24,465 nucleotides of DNA, taken from Alteromonadaceae bacterium UBA2620. GTDB taxonomy: Bacteria > Pseudomonadota > Gammaproteobacteria > Enterobacterales > Alteromonadaceae. The notes under the pieces were generated by a model, which made no database searches, was not told where the DNA came from, and saw nothing but the letters and a program-made list of their open reading frames with translations. Made by a program: the position numbers and the translations under genes. Location of the stretch: assembly GCA_002339125.1 (NCBI GenBank), contig DDJQ01000154.1, positions 1 to 24,465 of the forward strand, written 5' to 3'. Shown piece by piece: positions 14,358 to 22,625 of this stretch (position 1 is its first letter; every line of letters starts with the position of its first letter).

Positions 14358-17210
14358 TCATTCATTGGCGGAGTGGTTATACCATTTGCTTATGATGGCC
14401 AGGATCTCGGCTTCTTTAAAAGGTTTGCTTAAGTGGTCGTTCATGCCCGAAGCAAGCGCTTTTTGTTTGTCTTCAAACATGGCGGCGGCAGTGAGGGCGA
14501 TAATTGGCACCGCATTGCCCAGCTGGCGGATCTCACGGGTAGCGGTGTAGCCGTCCATCACCGGCATCTGTACATCCATTAATACAATATCAAAGGTTTT
14601 CTCGCGTACTTCATCGACGGCTTCCTGACCGTTATTTGCAAGGGTGATATTGATACCCAGGCCAGTGAGCTGTTCTTTTATGACTTCCTGATTAATGAGG
14701 TTGTCCTCCACCACCAGAATGTTTGCAGGCCCCGGCAGTTCCACTTCCGGGGTACTACTGGTAAGGTTATGGTAATGATCCCGTTGTTCGGTAGTTGCTA
14801 CAGTAACCGGCACGGTAAAGGTAAACTCGGAGCCTTTGCCTAACTCGCTGCTCACATTTAACTCACCTCCCATGGCGGTGGTCAGGCGATGGCTGATGGT
14901 CATTCCCAGCCCGGAGCCGCCATAAACCCGGCTGGTGGACGAGTCGGCCTGAGTAAAGGCCTCAAATAATACCGCCTGTAATTCCGGACTCATTCCGATC
15001 CCTGAGTCCTGAATATGGCAGCAAAGCAGGTTATTACCATTACTGTCTTCCTGTTGCTCGACCATCATGGTAACGCTTCCCTCGTGAGTAAACTTAATGG
15101 CATTACTCAACAGGTTGGCCAGTACCTGTTTAATACGCAAAGAATCGCCCACAAAGTACGCCTGGGAGATTTTGCCAAAGCGGCAGGAGAAACTAAGCCC
15201 TTTGCTTTCCGCCTGACCACGGAATAAATCATCGAGTTGACCGATAATTTCACGCAGCGAGAAAGTTACCGACTCGAGATTCATCTTATTAGCCTCAATT
15301 TTAGAAAAATCGAGAATATCGTTGATGATACTCAGCAGCAGTTCGCCTGCCTGGTGGATTTTGTTAAACCGGTCTTTCGCCTGATCCGGCGTGTGATCTT
15401 TAAGGCCAAGCCGGCTAAGGCCCAGAATGGCATTCATGGGTGTTCTGATCTCATGACTCATGTTGGCCAGAAATTCACTCTTGGCGCGGTTTGATTTCTC
15501 GGCCTGTTGCATAGCTTCGTTTTGTCTTTGTTCTGAGAGGACCAGGCGCTGGTTAGTAAGCGAGAGCTCTTTGGTACGTTTATCTACTTCAAATTCTATT
15601 TCATCGGTGTAGCCGGCCACGATGATCATAAACCAGCCAAGCAGACCTGCAAACAAAGTGGCACTGGCGAGTAACAAATGTACTCCCCAGGGTTGATAGA
15701 TAAAGATACTTTCGTTGGCGATATACAGTACCCAGCTTCTGGCCCCCAGCGATATTTCGTAGCGATTAAGCAGGGGAAATTCCTCGCTAAGCTGTTGCTC
15801 ATCAACACTGGCGGAAGATAACCGCTGTTGCTGCGCAGCGGTCAGGTTTTTACTGTACAGGATGCCGGACTCGATACCGGCCATGGGATCCATCAACAAG
15901 ATCGCTTTGTTATTTGCTGCCTTGCTAAAAGCCAGTGACGCCAAATCCTGCGCGCGAATAACGCCGGTGGCATAACCGTTTTGCAAGCTATTTTGCTGCT
16001 CAGATTTAACTGGCAGAAACAGTAATACTCCAGCTTGCTGGCTGTCGTCCTGTACCAGCATGATAGGGGGAGTGGGGTAGATCTGTTCGGTTTCCCAGGC
16101 AACCTTTAGGGCTTCTTTGCGGGACGCCTGCGAGTACACATCGTAACCCAGGGCTTTTATGTTGTTTGCAAAAGGCTCAATAAAGCTCACCACAACATGC
16201 AAAGGGCGCTGCGCAAAGGGGATAAGCTCGCCGTTAGCATTACGCTCAGTGATGGCAAATTTGTGGCTGGGGTTCTCTGTCGAATAGCTACGTTGAAGCC
16301 GGGCCTGAAGCTGGTGAACGTTATCGCCACTTACTCGGATATTCCAGGATAACCCCTGTAAAACCGGGTTTTCATCAAGAATTCTGGCGGTAAAGCGGCG
16401 AAATTGCGTAGGCGTTAGATTGGGTTCGGCCTTTACCAGACCAGCAACCGAGTACAGGATGTTAGTCGCATTGCTGACACTGGCTTCCAGATTATTGGCC
16501 AGAGTACTCGCATCGTTATTAAACTCGGCGGTTTGCTTGTTGCGCTCTTCGTTGATGGCCAGTGTACATAATACGGCAGCAGACAATGTAAACCCAGCCA
16601 GTGATGCAATAGTAAAGCGACTGCGGGGAAAAGGTGTAACCGCAAGGCGGGGAAACAAGGATAAGAGCCAGGGCAGGGTGAAAATAACCCCGATGGCATC
16701 GCCCGTCCACCAACTTAACCAGGTAGACAGCAGGTTCTCCTCGCTGATGATGCCTTGTTGCAGCAGTAACAGTACGCTTAAGGTACAGCCTACCAGCGTG
16801 CTCAGCACAGCGGTAATAAACAAGAATCGAAAAATCACCGCGGGCTTACGGTAGGTCATGGGTAAGCCAACAAACCGCCGCACCAGTAAATATCCAACAT
16901 GGGCCTGTAACGTTGCATAAAGCGCCAAGAGGATTGGTATCAGCCAATAATAAATTTCAGTGCCGCTGCTTATTCGAATGTAGACACTGATACTAAAGGC
17001 ACCGATAAATACACCCGGTAATGCGCGTTGGCCAAAGGCTAAGACTGCGGCCAGGGCGAGGCCAGCGGCAGGCCAGATAATGGTAGCAAAACCTGGTGGC
17101 ACCGCCATTAACTGACCGATATAACCCAGCAGAAAATAGGCAACAGCGGTAATTAATATAACTTCAACAGTAAGCCAGCGTTGCCGGATTGATTTGGTGG
17201 GTGTCTGCAT
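14358..17210 (-). CDS. MASE1-CHASE hybrid sensor histidine kinase
   Basis: Membrane hybrid kinase, 950 residues. Order: MASE1-type membrane sensor (about 12-215, eight or so hydrophobic segments, with F-A-T-I-I-W-P-A-A-G-L-A-L-A at 41-54); periplasmic CHASE domain (about 235-500, with V-L-Q-G-L-S-W-N at 283-290 and V-V-V-S-F-I-E-P-F at 339-347); a membrane helix at 508-533; a short coiled coil; HisKA with phospho-acceptor H586 in N-M-S-H-E-I-R-T-P-M-N; HATPase with N-box L-L-S-N-A-I-K-F-T at 700-708 and G-boxes D-S-G-I-G-M and G-G-S-G-L-G-M; and a receiver with D879 in L-M-D-V-Q-M-P-V-M-D-G and K929 near the end. All catalytic motifs are intact. There is no Hpt domain, so an external phosphotransfer protein is expected. 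GAGG precedes the ATG. It stands alone, without an adjacent response regulator; ligand unknown. Confidence 0.93.
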   Translation of the reverse strand: MQTPTKSIRQRWLTVEVILITAVAYFLLGYIGQLMAVPPGFATIIWPAAGLALAAVLAFGQRALPGVFIGAFSISVYIRISSGTEIYYWLIPILLALYATLQAHVGYLLVRRFVGLPMTYRKPAVIFRFLFITAVLSTLVGCTLSVLLLLQQGIISEENLLSTWLSWWTGDAIGVIFTLPWLLSLFPRLAVTPFPRSRFTIASLAGFTLSAAVLCTLAINEERNKQTAEFNNDASTLANNLEASVSNATNILYSVAGLVKAEPNLTPTQFRRFTARILDENPVLQGLSWNIRVSGDNVHQLQARLQRSYSTENPSHKFAITERNANGELIPFAQRPLHVVVSFIEPFANNIKALGYDVYSQASRKEALKVAWETEQIYPTPPIMLVQDDSQQAGVLLFLPVKSEQQNSLQNGYATGVIRAQDLASLAFSKAANNKAILLMDPMAGIESGILYSKNLTAAQQQRLSSASVDEQQLSEEFPLLNRYEISLGARSWVLYIANESIFIYQPWGVHLLLASATLFAGLLGWFMIIVAGYTDEIEFEVDKRTKELSLTNQRLVLSEQRQNEAMQQAEKSNRAKSEFLANMSHEIRTPMNAILGLSRLGLKDHTPDQAKDRFNKIHQAGELLLSIINDILDFSKIEANKMNLESVTFSLREIIGQLDDLFRGQAESKGLSFSCRFGKISQAYFVGDSLRIKQVLANLLSNAIKFTHEGSVTMMVEQQEDSNGNNLLCCHIQDSGIGMSPELQAVLFEAFTQADSSTSRVYGGSGLGMTISHRLTTAMGGELNVSSELGKGSEFTFTVPVTVATTEQRDHYHNLTSSTPEVELPGPANILVVEDNLINQEVIKEQLTGLGINITLANNGQEAVDEVREKTFDIVLMDVQMPVMDGYTATREIRQLGNAVPIIALTAAAMFEDKQKALASGMNDHLSKPFKEAEILAIISKWYNHSANE

Positions 17211-17462
17211 AGGCCTCGTTGGCTAATTGTGGCTGATTAGCAAAGATAACAGGAAAGTGCATGGTTTAGAGTCTAACAGATAAGTGCTGGTTCGCTATGC
17301 GCGAGGTGATTTATTTCGAGTAAACCAACAATTTGCGGGATTCAGGACAGGAAAACAGGGCTAACATGGTAAGCGGACCACCGACGTCAGAACGACTAGC
17401 ACCATAGACAATCAATAGTCATTCGGTTTGATAAATATTGACTAGCCGTTGGAATAAATTAA

Positions 17463-17762
17463 CTAGCTGCCAAGGTTGAAGAAAACACCTACTGACAGTT
17501 CAACCCAGAGATAAAGAAACGCGAGCAACACGAGGCTGGCTGCGATAAATCGTGCCGGACGTGATACGTATCGATAAGTAACCAATAAGGCACTGCCGGT
17601 GATAAATAGCAGGCTGCCCATTACCACGAAGTCTGATACCGACCAGTTAACCTGTGCGGTAAACAGGCCTGCAATAAAAGGGATGAGCAATAACCCAAGC
17701 GTAGCTGCGGCGACATGTTTGAATGATAGCTGAGTTGAGGGGCTTAAAGTAAACGTGCTCAT
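17463..17762 (-). CDS. small three-helix membrane protein, unknown function
   Basis: Function not recognised. The 99-residue protein has three hydrophobic segments (about 17-35, 43-62 and 70-93) with little else, and a short polar N-terminus. The sequence Q-V-N-W-S-V-S-D-F-V-V-M-G at 37-49 at the start of the second helix looks like the conserved core of a small uncharacterised membrane family I have seen in marine bacteria; I cannot name it. The ATG at 17762 has GGGAGA upstream at good spacing, supporting translation. It is divergent from the membrane protein/diguanylate cyclase pair and separated from the histidine kinase by about 250 bases in which I see no gene or clear terminator. Confidence 0.75.
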   Translation of the reverse strand: MSTFTLSPSTQLSFKHVAAATLGLLLIPFIAGLFTAQVNWSVSDFVVMGSLLFITGSALLVTYRYVSRPARFIAASLVLLAFLYLWVELSVGVFFNLGS

Positions 17763-17934
17763 GATGATCTCCCGAATTACCAGTTAGTAATTTATAGCAA
17801 AATGTTGCCAATGCCTACAGGTTTAAACTTTCAGGCACGGTGGGGTGTTTAGCTACGTGGATGATACATTGACATTGTGACGAAAAATAGTACTTTAGTT
17901 ATAGTAAAAGTAACTTGAAGCCAGGAAGGCGGGT

Positions 17935-18474
17935 TTGTTAACCAAACTAAAGTTGTTGTCTTTATTTTCTTATCCACACCTCTACCGGTTAATGCTCTGG
18001 CTTTGGGCAGTTTTTTCGGTTTTTATCATTATTGCTTTTGTGCGCTTTCTCGCTCTGGCAGATGAAAACAATGTGACCTCTATCCACTATGATCAACTGA
18101 TACAGATACTCACTACGCTGGACGTGATTAGCATGTTAGCGCTGCCGGATTTCTGGCTAATCAGCCTATCAGCTGAAGCTGGTAACACCGCAATGTTTCT
18201 GGGCGGTTACAGCGCCGTATCACTGCTCATTTTTAGTGCTGGCCTTTACACCTACCATAAAAACATCGAAGCGCTGAGCCGCCGACAGGTTTTTATGTTG
18301 TTAATTTGCGCAGGTTGGGCTCATTTATTGTTGGCCAAGTGCATATTGATGTTCAGCATTCCGCTTAAACTTACCGGGCCTGTTATAGCGGTAGGGACAC
18401 TTTCAGTGCTGTATTTTTCTCTGTTAGCGTTAATTTTTGATACTTACCTTGGTTTACACGGGAAAACATTATGA
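17935..18474 (+). CDS. four-helix membrane protein coupled to a diguanylate cyclase
   Basis: No family recognised. The 179-residue protein has four hydrophobic segments (about 18-41, 88-106, 117-140 and 147-170) with a 45-residue polar loop between the first two. The start is taken as TTG at 17935 because AGGAAGG sits just upstream and no ATG occurs before residue 20; an ATG there would cut into the first helix. Its stop overlaps the start of the diguanylate cyclase gene by four bases (ATGA at 18471-18474), which implies coupled translation and makes it a candidate membrane sensor or partner for that enzyme. Many cyclases carry such a multi-helix sensor fused to the GGDEF domain; here it is a separate chain. 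This functional link is inference from layout. Confidence 0.7.
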   Translation: MLTKLKLLSLFSYPHLYRLMLWLWAVFSVFIIIAFVRFLALADENNVTSIHYDQLIQILTTLDVISMLALPDFWLISLSAEAGNTAMFLGGYSAVSLLIFSAGLYTYHKNIEALSRRQVFMLLICAGWAHLLLAKCILMFSIPLKLTGPVIAVGTLSVLYFSLLALIFDTYLGLHGKTL

Positions 18475-19178
18475 GCCGGTGGGTAGTACTTTTAAGCGCT
18501 GGCCTGATGTCATTTAGCACTAACGCAGACTCTGTATGGCGACCCATCGCCATCCACGCTACCATGCTGGCCATGGTGCTGTTTATTAATCTGGTTTTTC
18601 TGGGTGGTCTGTACGTGTTGTCGATCATCAAAGGTAAGCGTCACCGCGCTATACTCGAAACCCAGGTTCAGGAAGCTCAGATAGACTTTTTAACCCAGGT
18701 ACTTAACCGGCGGGGTTTTGAGCGTCGCATTGCCGATAAACGGCAATTACAGGGTTATATCCTGATAGTGGACATCGACGACTTTAAGCGAATAAATGAT
18801 AAGTATGGCCATCACGCCGGCGATTTGATCCTGCAAAATGTGGCAGCCCGACTAAAAGAAGCGCTGCGGGAAGAAGATATGATTGCCCGCTTTGGCGGCG
18901 AAGAGTTTGTGATTTATGCAGCATTACAAAATAAGCAATCGGCAGAAGAGCTATCCCGCCGCCTGGTAACCAGTATAAGCGCCGACAAATATCAGTTACC
19001 GGGTGTAGACGAACCACTAAGCGTTACCATAAGCGTAGGTGTAGCAAGTGTACTTGATTCACTAAACGTATCGGATGTGACAACCCGAAAAGGCGTGTTA
19101 AGCAGCGCATTTAAAAGTGCCGACAGCAATCTGTACAAAGCGAAGCGGTTAGGGAAAAACCAATCGGTGATGACTTAA
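18471..19178 (+). CDS. membrane-anchored GGDEF diguanylate cyclase
   Basis: Makes the second messenger cyclic di-GMP from two GTP. The 235-residue protein has a signal-peptide-like N-terminus (1-19), a short periplasmic stretch, one membrane helix (about 31-53), a short linker helix and a GGDEF domain (about 70-232). Seen: D-F-L-T-Q-V-L-N-R-R-G-F at 72-83, metal-binding D101 in I-V-D-I-D-D-F-K, active site G-G-E-E-F at 142-146 and late Y-K-A-K-R-L-G-K-N. An allosteric inhibitory I-site R-E-E-D (133-136) lies exactly five residues before G-G-E-E-F, so product feedback is likely. All catalytic residues look intact. There is no sensory domain of its own beyond about 10 periplasmic residues, which fits the overlapping upstream membrane gene being its input partner. 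Confidence 0.92.
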   Translation: MSRWVVLLSAGLMSFSTNADSVWRPIAIHATMLAMVLFINLVFLGGLYVLSIIKGKRHRAILETQVQEAQIDFLTQVLNRRGFERRIADKRQLQGYILIVDIDDFKRINDKYGHHAGDLILQNVAARLKEALREEDMIARFGGEEFVIYAALQNKQSAEELSRRLVTSISADKYQLPGVDEPLSVTISVGVASVLDSLNVSDVTTRKGVLSSAFKSADSNLYKAKRLGKNQSVMT

Positions 19179-19280
19179 TAGCTGTTTGAAACGGAGTATT
19201 TATGCCGCAAGTAGGGAAGATGCGAATAAGTCCCCGATGTGAGATCATAGCTGCATAGTAAATCACAGCCATTACCGCCC

Positions 19281-19480
19281 ATGAGCCAACAGTTAACTTT
19301 TGCCGATAGTGAGTTTTCCAGCAAGCGCCGCCAGACCTGTAAAGAGCTATTCTTATCCAGAATGGATAACCTGCTGCCGTGGCCTCAACTGCTGGAAGTG
19401 ATTGACCCTTTTATCCTAAATCAGGCAATGGCAGACGTCCGTACGCGCTTGAGACCATGTTTCGCATTCATTGTATGAGT
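19281..19480 (+). pseudogene. IS5-family transposase remnant
   Basis: N-terminal fragment of an IS5-type transposase. From ATG 19281, M-S-Q-Q-L-T-F-A-D-S-E-F followed by L-S-R-M-D-N-L-L-P-W matches the usual opening of these transposases. At the T run 19409-19412 one base is missing: the original frame goes off, while the next frame continues as Y-P-K-S-G-N-G-R-R-P-Y-A-L-E-T-M from 19412, which is the expected continuation. Homology in style ends near 19477 at R-I-H-C-M, and the rest of the roughly 330-residue protein, including the catalytic DDE residues, is absent. I could not find inverted repeats. It is a dead scar, not a functional gene. Confidence 0.8.
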
Positions 19481-19581
19481 CCTCGCCAACTCTGTTTTTA
19501 TTCATACTGTCTGTCAATATTTTACTTATAGTCATGCCCCTGTACGCTGTCATCAAGTCCAGGTGGTTTTCGCCGAGCATT

Positions 19582-19602
19582 AAAAAGGCTCCCTGAGGAG
19601 CC
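19582..19602 (-). terminator. rho-independent terminator of the glucosylglycerate operon
   Basis: On the minus strand a perfect stem GGCTCC/GGAGCC (19587-19592 and 19597-19602, four-base loop) is followed by TTTTT (complement of 19582-19586). It begins about ten bases past the phosphorylase stop codon and closes the four-gene operon. Confidence 0.9.
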
Positions 19603-19611
19603 CTTCATTAG

Positions 19612-21390
19612 TTATTGGCTTTTACGGTATTCTTCGTAATCCATGTTGCTGAGCCAAACCGTTTGGTATGGCTTTAATTGCACAAAGCCCAATACATCTT
19701 CTATCTGGTCGCGGGTGATCAAATCAATCCAGTTGTCGGTGCCAATCAGATTCAGATCGGATAACAAAATAGATTGTTCTTCATCTGTCACGTTAGAAAT
19801 ACAGAAAATGCTTTGTCTGCGATTCAGGCTCTGACGCCAGTAACCAAACAGTGATGGGCCCAGCTGTAAGGTAAACTGCGTAGCATTAGGGTGGAAAGCT
19901 TCCTGTGCCTTACGGATGCGGATCAACTGCGACAACCGTGTTAGCACCTTATGATGTTGCGAATAAGGTGAGTCCAGCTGTGATTCCAGTTCAGAGTAAT
20001 CCCAGCGTTTGCGGTTAATCGAACGGTTCTGGCCGGTATTCGCCACTTTATCGTAGTCGTTGGAAGTACCCAGTAGGCTGTGAATATACAGCCCTGGAAT
20101 ACCTTCCATACCAAGCATCATTGCGTGAGCACACAGGAAACGGTCGACCTGGAATTTATCCGGGCCTTTTACCGTGCCTTGCATGGCATCAAACAACGTA
20201 ATGTTGATTTCGTAAGGTTTTTGCTGGCCATGCTCACTGGAACGCCACGAAATGCGGCCACCAAAGTTTTGCATCGACTGCACCAGCGTACCAATCTCCT
20301 CGTCGCTCAGCAGGCCTTCTGCCGGGCGTAACCCAATCCCGTCGTGGGAGGCAATAAAGTTAAAGTAGGTGGTACCGTTCTGCGCTGGTGGCATACTCAT
20401 CATCCAGCTCTTAAGGTAAGTACAGTCACCGGTGACCATGGTATTCACCAACAGCGGCGGCAGCGAGAAGTTATAAATCGCGTGGGCTTCGTTAGCGTTA
20501 CCAAAATAGGTCAGGTTCTCGCGATTGGGAATGTTGGTCTCAGTAATAATAATAATACTGGGATCCACATGCTCAATCAGCGTTCTCATCAGGCGGATTA
20601 CTTCATGGGTTTGCGGCAGGTTTATACATTTAGTGCCAATGATTTTCCATAAAAAGGCCACCGCATCCAGGCGGAATAACTTGGCGCCGTTATCAATGTA
20701 ATGCTTGATGATTTGAATAAAGGTGATCAGTACCTTGGGATTTCTAAAGTCAAAATCCACCTGGTCATGGCTGAATGTACACCACACGTGTTGGGTGCCG
20801 TTTGCCGTTTCTGTTTCACGCAGTAACGGGCTGGTGCGCGGGCGCGTCACATCGGTTAAATCTGCCGTGGGATCGGCAGTTAAAAAGAAGTCGCTGCCCG
20901 GGCCTTCGCCTTTGATAAAGTTGTCGAACCACATACTGCGCGAGGAGCAGTGATTAATTACCAAATCAAACATCAGGCCGTATTCCGCCGCAATGCGGTG
21001 TACGTCTGACCAGGTACCCAATGATTCGTTTACACTTGAATAGTTTATTACCGAAAAGCCGTCATCAGAACTAAACGGGAAGAAGGGCAGGATATGGACT
21101 TTGTTAACGGTGTTTTTGCAGTAGGTATGTAAAAACCTGAACAGCGTAAACAAGGGTGACTCATGTTCGTTGATCACGCTGTCACCGTAGGTGATCATCA
21201 CGATATCCTGCTCATCCCAGTAATTTCTGTGCGGCTCGGGGATCACTATGTCATCTTCCTGGTTCAGGCCGATCGTGTTCATCAGCTCTGTGGCCAGCTC
21301 GCCAATCGGCGTGCTGGTTACCACATCTGCATAGATAAACTGAAGATGATGACTAATTTTTTCGTGTAAGTAATCCCAGCGTTTTGTCAT
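19612..21390 (-). CDS. GH13_18 phosphorylase, probable glucosylglycerate phosphorylase
   Basis: Alpha-amylase-fold phosphorylase of subfamily GH13_18. Probable reaction: glucosylglycerate + phosphate to alpha-glucose 1-phosphate + D-glycerate. Seen: catalytic nucleophile D242 in K-L-F-R-L-D-A-V, acid/base E284 in I-I-I-T-E-T-N, transition-state stabiliser D350 in A-S-H-D-G-I-G, and P-F-F-P-F-S-S-D-D-G-F-S-V at 102-114 typical of sucrose phosphorylase-like enzymes. The 592-residue length is nearer to glucosylglycerate phosphorylases of the E. coli YcjM type than to true sucrose phosphorylases (about 490-500). The substrate call rests mainly on context: the gene begins three bases after glucosyl-3-phosphoglycerate synthase and shares a transcript with a glycerate kinase, which would consume the product. 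Automatic annotation would probably say sucrose phosphorylase or alpha-amylase. Cytoplasmic; no signal peptide. AAAGGA overlaps the end of the upstream gene as ribosome site. Confidence 0.88.
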   Translation of the reverse strand: MTKRWDYLHEKISHHLQFIYADVVTSTPIGELATELMNTIGLNQEDDIVIPEPHRNYWDEQDIVMITYGDSVINEHESPLFTLFRFLHTYCKNTVNKVHILPFFPFSSDDGFSVINYSSVNESLGTWSDVHRIAAEYGLMFDLVINHCSSRSMWFDNFIKGEGPGSDFFLTADPTADLTDVTRPRTSPLLRETETANGTQHVWCTFSHDQVDFDFRNPKVLITFIQIIKHYIDNGAKLFRLDAVAFLWKIIGTKCINLPQTHEVIRLMRTLIEHVDPSIIIITETNIPNRENLTYFGNANEAHAIYNFSLPPLLVNTMVTGDCTYLKSWMMSMPPAQNGTTYFNFIASHDGIGLRPAEGLLSDEEIGTLVQSMQNFGGRISWRSSEHGQQKPYEINITLFDAMQGTVKGPDKFQVDRFLCAHAMMLGMEGIPGLYIHSLLGTSNDYDKVANTGQNRSINRKRWDYSELESQLDSPYSQHHKVLTRLSQLIRIRKAQEAFHPNATQFTLQLGPSLFGYWRQSLNRRQSIFCISNVTDEEQSILLSDLNLIGTDNWIDLITRDQIEDVLGFVQLKPYQTVWLSNMDYEEYRKSQ

Positions 21391-21393
21391 TGA

Positions 21394-22617
21394 TTATCCT
21401 TTAAATTCTTCTGTGTCAGCTTCAACCGCTTCGAGCAGGCGATCAAGAATGTCGGGTACCGCACTGGTTACTCGGTTCCAGCTTGGAATAAATGGCGTTT
21501 CCATTGGATTTTCCAGGAAATGCTGGCCGGCTTTCATAATATTACTGGCAAACATTTCCACCGCTTTTTCTTCGCTGTGAATGTCCAGAGACAGGCCGTT
21601 CATAACCGCATCGTTGTGATAGGTCTCAATAAAGTCCAGTGCGATACGGTAGTAAGTGGCTTTAATCGAGCGGAACATTTCATTACTGAATGACTGCCCC
21701 TGGGTTGCTAACTTACGGAACAGGGCTTTGGTAATGTCGATAGACATTTTAGATAAACCGCCCTGTTCGTTATTCAGCGATAGATCCTGGTGTTTATGGT
21801 CGTAGGTCTCGGCGATATCGGCCTGACATAACCGGTTGTGCGAATAGTTACGGTGCATTTCCGACAGTACGCCAATTTCCAGACCCCAGTCACTCGGGAT
21901 ACGAATATCGTTGAGCACGTCGCGACGGAAAGAGAACTCACCGGCTAACGGGTAGCGGAAGCTGTCCATAAATTCGATGTATTCGTTGTCACCCAGCGTG
22001 CGCTTGAGTGCGCGCAGCAGCGGAGTTACCAGTAAGCGTGATACGCGGCCATTGATCTTACCGTCGGCGACCCGGGCGTAATAGCCCTTACAGAACTCAT
22101 AGTTAAACTGTGGGTTGGCTACCGGGTAAATCAGGCGAGCCAGTAGGTCACGGTTATAGGTAATAATATCGCAATCGTGTAAGGCCACGGATTCGGCTTT
22201 GTTTGAGGCCAGAATATAGCCCATGCAATACCAGACATTGCGGCCTTTACCCAGTTCCTTTGGTGCCAGATCAAGAGCCTGAAGCTCTTCATCAATGGCT
22301 TTTAAGCGTGGGCCATCATTCCATAAAATACGGTGGTGTTGCGGCAGGCGGCTGAAAAAGCCCTGGGCATGGCGGTACTGATCCAGGTTGGCCCGGTCCA
22401 GTCCGATAACAATTTCAGACAGGTAAGGGACATTCGTTAGTTCGTCAACGATGTGGCCTAATGCCGGTCCTTCAAGTTCTGAAAACAATGATGGCAGGAT
22501 AAGTGCCATCGGACGTTTCTGAGAAAAGCGTAACAGCTCAGCTTCGAGTGCTTCAGTCGAGCGGCTGGCGAGATTGTGTAGCGTTGTTACGACACCGTTT
22601 TGGTAAAAATCGGCCAT
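21394..22617 (-). CDS. gpgS: glucosyl-3-phosphoglycerate synthase (GT81)
   Basis: Retaining glycosyltransferase of family GT81 that joins glucose from an NDP-glucose donor to 3-phospho-D-glycerate, giving glucosyl-3-phosphoglycerate. Seen: GT-A-type opening with A-L-I-L-P-S-L-F-S-E-L at 38-48, G-K-G-R-N at 123-127, the metal-binding D-x-D at 148-150 (A-L-H-D-C-D-I), and acceptor/donor-site stretch P-L-A-G-E-F-S-F-R-R around 198-207. At 407 residues it is longer than the mycobacterial GpgS (about 320), like other non-actinobacterial members. The start at 22617 lies 8 bases after the phosphatase stop with AGGAGG overlapping, so the genes are co-transcribed. The next enzyme, the HAD phosphatase, removes the phosphate from its product. 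The nucleotide of the donor cannot be decided here. Confidence 0.93.
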   Translation of the reverse strand: MADFYQNGVVTTLHNLASRSTEALEAELLRFSQKRPMALILPSLFSELEGPALGHIVDELTNVPYLSEIVIGLDRANLDQYRHAQGFFSRLPQHHRILWNDGPRLKAIDEELQALDLAPKELGKGRNVWYCMGYILASNKAESVALHDCDIITYNRDLLARLIYPVANPQFNYEFCKGYYARVADGKINGRVSRLLVTPLLRALKRTLGDNEYIEFMDSFRYPLAGEFSFRRDVLNDIRIPSDWGLEIGVLSEMHRNYSHNRLCQADIAETYDHKHQDLSLNNEQGGLSKMSIDITKALFRKLATQGQSFSNEMFRSIKATYYRIALDFIETYHNDAVMNGLSLDIHSEEKAVEMFASNIMKAGQHFLENPMETPFIPSWNRVTSAVPDILDRLLEAVEADTEEFKG

Positions 22618-22625
22618 GTGTCCTC

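Larger units (their letters stand above)
19179..19611. other. gap between cyclase gene and phosphorylase operon
   Basis: About 430 bases between converging units. Apart from the IS5 remnant and the operon terminator listed separately, I see no gene, RNA or repeat in it. Confidence 0.6.

Noticed and set aside
17211..17462. Possible small gene or RNA between the histidine kinase and the 99-residue membrane gene
   Set aside because: No reading frame with a ribosome site, no strong hairpin and no T-run terminator could be seen.
19612..21390. Annotation as sucrose phosphorylase
   Set aside because: The catalytic layout fits GH13_18 in general, but the length of 592 and the operon with GpgS, an MPGP-type phosphatase and a glycerate kinase point to glucosylglycerate as substrate.
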